Source of the DNA: a bacterium
GTDB lineage: Bacteria; Oederibacteriota; JAJYGY01
Direction of reading: 5' to 3'
DNA: 9,346 bases
NCBI GenBank assembly: GCA_021790555.1
Contig: JAJYGY010000302.1
Location: 1 to 9,346 of the forward strand
Below the pieces are notes generated by a model. The model did no database searches, was not told where the DNA came from, and saw only the letters and a program-made list of their open reading frames with translations. Below, one piece after another: positions 6,075-9,346 of this stretch. How positions within the stretch are numbered: position 1 is the stretch's first letter; each line of letters opens with the position of its first letter. The translations under genes and the position numbers were made by a program.

Positions 6075-7814
6075 CTACTGCCCCGCCGGGGCGGGGGACG
6101 GGGGCAGGGACTTCAACTGTTCCAGGCGCTGCCGGCAGGGCTCGAAAAGAGGGTCGCGGTCGATGCCGGTTCGCAGGGCCTGTTCAGCCTGGTCCAGGCG
6201 GCCCTCGGCCTGAAGCAGGTAGCTCTGGTACAGGTACATCCGGCCCATGGCCGGGTAGCGCGACAGGCGCACCTCCAGGTCGGCCTGGCACTGCAGCATG
6301 CGCCCCTGGCTGAAGGGCTCGGCAGGGTCGCCCGGCCTGAGGCCCCGGGGAGCGTAGGTGTTGATGAGCGAGGCGTGTTCGGGCCCGGCTTCGACGTAGA
6401 GCACGGACACGTCGTCGAAGCACACGGGCTGCCAGTCCGGGGCGATGGCCATGGCCCGGGCCAGGGGGCTGCCCACCTTCAGCAGGGCGGCGCGCGCGCC
6501 GTCGCGCTTGAGCACCTCGTCCCAGTCCGGCGCGGCCCGCTGGATGTCGCGGTAGTCGCGCGCCGCCTGGGGCGGGGCCATGCGGTCGTCCACCAGCACC
6601 GGGGCCTGGCCCTCCAGCCGCCAGGAAATCCATCCGCCCCAGCCTGCCTCGGCCATCAGGGGGTCGGCCAGGCCCTGGTTCCGGATGAAGTCCAGGGTCT
6701 CGCGCGGGAACCCGGCGCGCCACTGATCCAGGCCGAAGCCGGACCCGGCCCAGGCGCGGGGAAGCCACCACAGGGCCGCCAGCAGCAGGCCCAGCTTGGC
6801 GGCCCAGCGGGCCGGCGTGGTCCAGGCCGGCAGGCTGTCGACCAGCTGGTCCAGCCGGCCCGCCGCCACCGGCGCCGCCCACACGAAGAAGAAGGGAAGC
6901 AGGCCGGAGGAAACCAGCCCCGCCAGGCCCAGCAGGCCGAAGAGAAGCAGGTCGCGCGCGAAACGGCGGCGGGCCGGCCCGCCCACCCATCCGGCGGCCA
7001 GCAGCAGGGGCAGCTGGAAGGCCATCAGGCACAGGGCCGGCTGGGCCGCGTCGAAGCGCCCCGGCGCCAGGGGGGAAAGCGAAAGGCCCGGCCAGGGCGC
7101 GGCGGGAAGCATCGCCTTCCAGCCCTGGGGGTTGAGCAGGAGGCCGGCCGACAGGGCCAGGAAGAACACCGCCTTGGCCGCGCCGGGCAGGGCCGGCCGG
7201 CCCTCGTCGTCCTGGGCCGAGCCGGGCTCGGACGCCAGCCAAAGCAGCAGCAGGGGCGGCAGCAGCAGGGCCGTGGGGCCGGTGTTGATCCAGGCCACGG
7301 CCAGCAGGGGGAGCCAGACCCAGCGGCCGAAGAGCGAGGGCCAGAAGTCGCCCTCCATCATCAACAGCATCAGGGAAAAGAGCGCCAGTTCCAGGGCCTG
7401 GCGGGGCCCCTGCAAAAGGGGCCCGCAGGCCGCCAGGGCCGCCAGTGAGAAGGCCAGCGTGGAGAAGGGCCGGCTGCCCCGCCGGAATCCCGTGCCCAGG
7501 CACAGGCCGAAGGCCGCCAGCAGCAGCAGGGCGCGGGCCCATGCCAGTCCGGCCAGTCCGGCGGCCTGGTGCAGCCACAGGGCCAGCAGGCCGTACAGCC
7601 AGCCCGAACGGTCGAAGGCCAGGCCTCCGGGCGCGCCGAAGACGAAGGGATCGCGCGCCGGGAACCCGCCCTGGCTTGCCAGCACCCTGGCCTCGGCCAG
7701 GTGGCGCCACAGCGCCGGGGCCTGGAAAGGCACGCGGCACAGGGCCAGCCCCAGGCCAAGCCCCAGGGCCAGGCAGGCCAGGTTGAAGGTCAGTTTAAGG
7801 TTGGATTTGGTCAC
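6075..7814 (-). CDS. GT-C-like polytopic membrane protein with C-terminal TPR-like tail
   Basis: The 579-residue integral membrane protein has about ten hydrophobic segments between residues 8 and 352. The first loop after helix 1 reads RHLAEARVLASQGGFPARDP (37-56), and a WLY segment (72-74) follows. This is the pattern of bacterial GT-C-type membrane proteins (WHL...G...P..DPFS...W...). After the last helix, a soluble domain contains GGWISWRLEGQAPVLVDDRM (393-412) and a later WQPVCFDDVSVLYVE stretch (461-475), also seen in that unnamed family. Residues 520-567 form one TPR-like helix pair. A lipid-linked sugar transferase role is possible, but the catalytic residues cannot be assigned. The GTG start has an in-frame TAA nine bases upstream and no Shine-Dalgarno motif. 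It is the first gene of the presumed four-gene leftward operon. Confidence 0.75.
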   Translation of the reverse strand: MTKSNLKLTFNLACLALGLGLGLALCRVPFQAPALWRHLAEARVLASQGGFPARDPFVFGAPGGLAFDRSGWLYGLLALWLHQAAGLAGLAWARALLLLAAFGLCLGTGFRRGSRPFSTLAFSLAALAACGPLLQGPRQALELALFSLMLLMMEGDFWPSLFGRWVWLPLLAVAWINTGPTALLLPPLLLLWLASEPGSAQDDEGRPALPGAAKAVFFLALSAGLLLNPQGWKAMLPAAPWPGLSLSPLAPGRFDAAQPALCLMAFQLPLLLAAGWVGGPARRRFARDLLLFGLLGLAGLVSSGLLPFFFVWAAPVAAGRLDQLVDSLPAWTTPARWAAKLGLLLAALWWLPRAWAGSGFGLDQWRAGFPRETLDFIRNQGLADPLMAEAGWGGWISWRLEGQAPVLVDDRMAPPQAARDYRDIQRAAPDWDEVLKRDGARAALLKVGSPLARAMAIAPDWQPVCFDDVSVLYVEAGPEHASLINTYAPRGLRPGDPAEPFSQGRMLQCQADLEVRLSRYPAMGRMYLYQSYLLQAEGRLDQAEQALRTGIDRDPLFEPCRQRLEQLKSLPPSPAPAGQ

Positions 7815-7820
7815 CAGGGG

Positions 7821-7828
7821 ATTTTATA
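7821..7828 (-). promoter_or_regulatory. -10-like box TATAAAAT placed for a leaderless mRNA
   Basis: Reading leftward, TATAAAAT ends six bases before the GTG at 7814. If TAAAAT is the -10 hexamer, transcription would start at or within a few bases of the start codon. No good -35 box is visible 16-18 bases upstream, and no ribosome site precedes the GTG. Placement and sequence are seen; promoter activity is inferred. Confidence 0.5.
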
Positions 7829-7865
7829 CCCGGGGGAGGCAAGTGGGGAGACTAAAAGGGGGGCT

Positions 7866-8231
7866 CTAGATCCTTCCCTGGGCGGGGCCGGCGTTGCGGC
7901 GCAGGATCTCGGCGGTGACCGCGGCTTCCAGGAAGGCGGCCAGGGAGCCTTCGGCCTGGGCGGCGTAGTCCTTCAGGGCGCGGATCATGGCGATGTTGCC
8001 GGCCTCGATCATGGAGGCGAAGGTCAGGTGGCCGCCGCGCAGGGGGGCCACCCACTTCACCACCATGGGCAGGAAGGCCTCGATGAGCGCCCGCTTGGAG
8101 ACCTCGTCCCCGGCCTTCAGGCGCCGGACGTACTCGCCTTCCTCGGTCTGGGAGAGTCCCTGGATGTTCTGGACCACCTTCAGGTAGTCCTTCAGCCGGG
8201 GGGCGTTGGGTTTCAGTCGGAGCCGGGCCAT
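7866..8231 (-). CDS. Sigma70-domain mini-protein (regions 1.2 to 2.3 only)
   Basis: The 121-residue protein resembles a sigma factor cut down to one domain. Residues 13-48 match region 1.2 (LKDYLKVVQNIQGLSQTEE, then RRLKAGDEVSKRALIEA). Residues 49-66 match region 2.1 (FLPMVVKWV), and 70-90 match region 2.2 (MIEAGNIAMIRALKDY, against LIQEGNIGLMKAV in E. coli sigma70). Residues 95-112 align without gaps to region 2.3/2.4, but the promoter-melting aromatics are replaced: the WW pair by AV, and the Phe and Tyr by Ala and Leu. Regions 3 and 4 are absent. In region 2.2 the core-contact Asp, Gln and Glu are Ser, Glu and Ala. It is unlikely to start transcription itself; it could be an RNA polymerase regulator or a repurposed fold. 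The start is fixed by AGGAGG five bases upstream; an in-frame ATG at 8282 lacks such a site. Confidence 0.75.
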   Translation of the reverse strand: MARLRLKPNAPRLKDYLKVVQNIQGLSQTEEGEYVRRLKAGDEVSKRALIEAFLPMVVKWVAPLRGGHLTFASMIEAGNIAMIRALKDYAAQAEGSLAAFLEAAVTAEILRRNAGPAQGRI

Positions 8232-8236
8232 GGAAG

Positions 8237-8242
8237 CCTCCT
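8237..8242 (-). promoter_or_regulatory. Ribosome binding site that fixes the sigma-like start
   Basis: A perfect AGGAGG lies five bases before the ATG at 8231 on the - strand. It decides in favour of the 121-residue product over a 138-residue form starting at 8282. The extra 17 codons of the longer form would cover the leader hairpin. Confidence 0.85.
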
Positions 8243-8250
8243 TGTGCTGG

Positions 8251-8275
8251 ATAAAACCGGGTTCCTTTCCCCGGT
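8251..8275 (-). other. Terminator-like hairpin in the sigma-like gene's leader
   Basis: On the - strand ACCGGG (8275 to 8270) pairs with CCCGGT (8261 to 8256) around the loop GAAAGGAA, and TTTAT follows. It lies just upstream of the ribosome site at 8242 to 8237. The surrounding 149-base gap (8232-8380) also holds an AT-rich patch with TATAAA (8346 to 8341), which lacks a partner -35 box. The hairpin could act as an attenuator or end readthrough from the upstream unit. Structure is seen, function is not. Confidence 0.45.
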
Positions 8276-8352
8276 GCCGCATCGAGAAACGTGATCGCGA
8301 ACCCTGCCCACAATACCTTCCACAAAGTCCTTATCGTCCATTTATACGTGCC

Positions 8353-8375
8353 AAACAGTCCGGCGCTCCGGCCGG
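8353..8375 (-). terminator. Weak terminator candidate after the FlgD-like gene pair
   Basis: CCGGC (8375 to 8371) pairs with GCCGG (8364 to 8360) around CGGAGC, starting five bases past the stop codon at 8381. A broken T stretch (ACTGTTT) follows. The position is right for a terminator, but the T-run is poor. Confidence 0.35.
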
Positions 8376-8380
8376 GTTTC

Positions 8381-8851
8381 CTACTTGATCACCGCGATCT
8401 TGATGCCCTTCCTCAGGTTGCGTCCCTCGAAATCCACCAGGTAGATGCCCGAGGCCACCAGGCCGCTGCCGCCGCTGCCGTCCCAGTTGTCCACGTGGCT
8501 GCCGGCGGACACGCTTTCCTTGCGGCTCCACATCAGCCTGCCGTCGCGGTCGTAGATGCTGATGCTGACCTCCTCGGCCAGGGGCACGCTGTAGCGCAGC
8601 TGCAGGGGCTGGCCCATCCCGGGGTGGAACACGTTGTTCGGGATGTTGGCCGAGCCCATGGCCGGCGGCGGCGTGGGCGTCACGTAGATGACCCAGGGAC
8701 TGGGAGATTCCGTGGGGCTGGGAGTGGCCGTGGCCGTCACCGTGCCGGCGGTTTCCTGGGGCGTGGGCGTCGGCGTGGGGCTGTTCGCCAGGGCCAGTCC
8801 GGCCCAGGCCCAGGCCAGGACCGCCAGCATCGCGCCTCCGGCGCCGCGCAT
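8381..8851 (-). CDS. Small secreted protein: Thr/Pro linker plus FlgD-like Ig domain
   Basis: The 156-residue exported protein has a signal peptide at about 1-22 (hydrophobic AMLAVLAWAWAGLALA, cleavage before NS). A low-complexity Thr/Pro/Ser linker spans 24-63. One FlgD/type-A-sorting-like Ig domain fills about 68-156, with the family pattern LRYSVP...VSISIYDRDGRLMW...NWDGSGGSG...SGIYLV and a short basic end KIAVIK. There is no other functional domain, which is unusual because this module is normally the tail of a larger cargo. GAGG six bases before the ATG lies inside the end of the upstream gene, and only three bases separate the two genes, so they form one unit. Surface anchoring or a structural surface role is the best guess. 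Confidence 0.8.
   Translation of the reverse strand: MRGAGGAMLAVLAWAWAGLALANSPTPTPTPQETAGTVTATATPSPTESPSPWVIYVTPTPPPAMGSANIPNNVFHPGMGQPLQLRYSVPLAEEVSISIYDRDGRLMWSRKESVSAGSHVDNWDGSGGSGLVASGIYLVDFEGRNLRKGIKIAVIK
8666..8782 (-). repeat. Thr-Pro low-complexity linker repeat
   Basis: This covers codons 24-62 of the small secreted protein. TP dipeptides recur (TPTPTPTP near 26-31, then ATATPSPTESPSP and VTPTPPP). On the + strand it appears as GGCGTGGGCGTSGGCGTGGG-like short repeats. Such tracts can change length by slippage and act as extended spacers between export signal and domain. Confidence 0.7.
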
Positions 8852-8854
8852 GGC

Positions 8855-9346
8855 CTACCTCACCAGCAGCATCTTCAGCTGGTCGTCGTAGTCGCGCGTC
8901 TTGACGCGCGCCACGTAGACCCCCGAAGCCTGCATCAGGCCCTGGTCGCCGCGGCCGTCCCAGGTCACCAGGTGCTGGCCGGCCGTCTCCTGCTGGTCCA
9001 CCAGGGTGGCCACCTTTTCGCCCAGGTCGTTGTAAACCTCCACCGTGACGTCGCAGGCCACCCGCACGTTGAAGACGATGGTGGCGGACTGGCCCCGCGA
9101 GGCCAGGATGACGTTGTCGCGCACCTGGCAGCGCACCCCGTCCGGGAAGCCCGGCACCGGGGTGGGCGTGGCCTCGTCCTGGCGCACCGGCGTGGTCAGG
9201 TCGCTGGGGCGCACGGCCGCGGCGGCCGGCGCCGGGGCCAGGCCCGTCCTGCCCAGCGCGGGCTCGGCGGCGTAGCCTCCCTGGGCCGGGTTGGCCAGGG
9301 AGGGCCCGAAGCCGGCCGGCGAAGGCCGGGCCGGGGAGGCCTGGGC
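8855..9346 (-). CDS. FlgD-like domain protein with Pro/Ala-rich N-terminal part, 5'-truncated
   Basis: The frame is open from the right edge, so 163 C-terminal residues are visible and the true start lies outside the window. A GTG at 9214 is in frame but has no ribosome site and would discard 44 open codons. The visible part starts with a Pro/Ala/Gly-rich linker (about 1-60), followed by a FlgD/type-A-sorting-like Ig domain (about 68-163) with VTVEVYNDLGEKVATLV, TWDGRGDQG and SGVYVARV. It is paralogous in design to the next gene downstream, three bases away, and shares its operon. The protein is presumably secreted, but its signal peptide, if any, is out of view. Two cysteines (in RCQV and VACD) could form a disulfide within the domain. 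Confidence 0.72.
   Translation of the reverse strand, partial: AQASPARPSPAGFGPSLANPAQGGYAAEPALGRTGLAPAPAAAAVRPSDLTTPVRQDEATPTPVPGFPDGVRCQVRDNVILASRGQSATIVFNVRVACDVTVEVYNDLGEKVATLVDQQETAGQHLVTWDGRGDQGLMQASGVYVARVKTRDYDDQLKMLLVR

Noticed and set aside
5838..7448. Long + strand open frames opposite the GT-C-like and secreted-protein genes
   Set aside because: Low-complexity Gln/Gly/Arg translations without domains or ribosome sites; antisense shadows of real genes in high-GC DNA.
8232..8282. Longer 138-residue form of the sigma-like protein from ATG at 8282
   Set aside because: No Shine-Dalgarno motif before it, the added 17 residues do not resemble sigma factors, and AGGAGG is ideally placed for the ATG at 8231.
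8213..8341. 42-codon - strand ORF (start 8341) in the leader of the sigma-like gene, beginning MDDKDFVEG
   Set aside because: No ribosome site, many T-ending codons unlike the neighbouring genes, and it overlaps the sigma-like gene in another frame. A regulatory leader peptide is not excluded but not supported.
8338..8353. Sigma54-type -24/-12 promoter (TGGCAC on the - strand)
   Set aside because: The -24 half is good, but the -12 position lacks the required GC at the right spacing.

Overview
The window is very GC-rich bacterial DNA with tight gene packing and clear Shine-Dalgarno motifs at several starts. It holds nine protein genes, two of them cut by the window edges. No tRNA, rRNA, CRISPR array or insertion sequence is visible. 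The source looks like a Gram-negative-type bacterium that secretes proteins carrying FlgD/type-A-sorting-like C-terminal Ig domains and Thr-Pro linkers. That style is common in FCB-related lineages and several uncultured phyla, but nothing here fixes the phylum.

Left part, + strand. The tail of an unrecognised CxxC protein (2-274) is followed by a sigma70-type promoter (304-332). A leader hairpin and an ideal ribosome site then precede a 575-residue ferredoxin-type siroheme/[4Fe-4S] sulfite/nitrite reductase (382-2109). A strong intrinsic terminator (2150-2189) ends that unit. Only nine bases later a small DUF423 membrane protein begins (2199-2576).

Centre, - strand. Four closely spaced genes read leftward: a GT-C-like polytopic membrane protein (7814 to 6075), a secreted multidomain DUF11/FlgD-like protein (6055 to 4322), a TSUP-family (TauE/SafE) transporter whose GTG overlaps the previous stop (4325 to 3564), and a cytoplasmic kinesin-light-chain-type TPR protein (3530 to 2586). 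They are probably one operon. The first gene has a -10-like box placed so that its mRNA would be leaderless or nearly so.

Right part, - strand. A 121-residue protein (8231 to 7866) aligns by eye with sigma70 regions 1.2 to 2.3, but it lacks the DNA-melting aromatics and has no regions 3 or 4. Its leader contains a terminator-like hairpin. Upstream of it, a two-gene unit encodes small secreted proteins that consist of little more than a linker and one FlgD-like domain (8851 to 8381, and the partial gene 9346 to 8855).

The reductase would reduce sulfite or nitrite in the cytoplasm. The TSUP gene could handle sulfite or organosulfur export, but the two genes lie in different transcription units, so that link is only a hypothesis. 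The sigma-like mini-protein is the most unusual item in the window.
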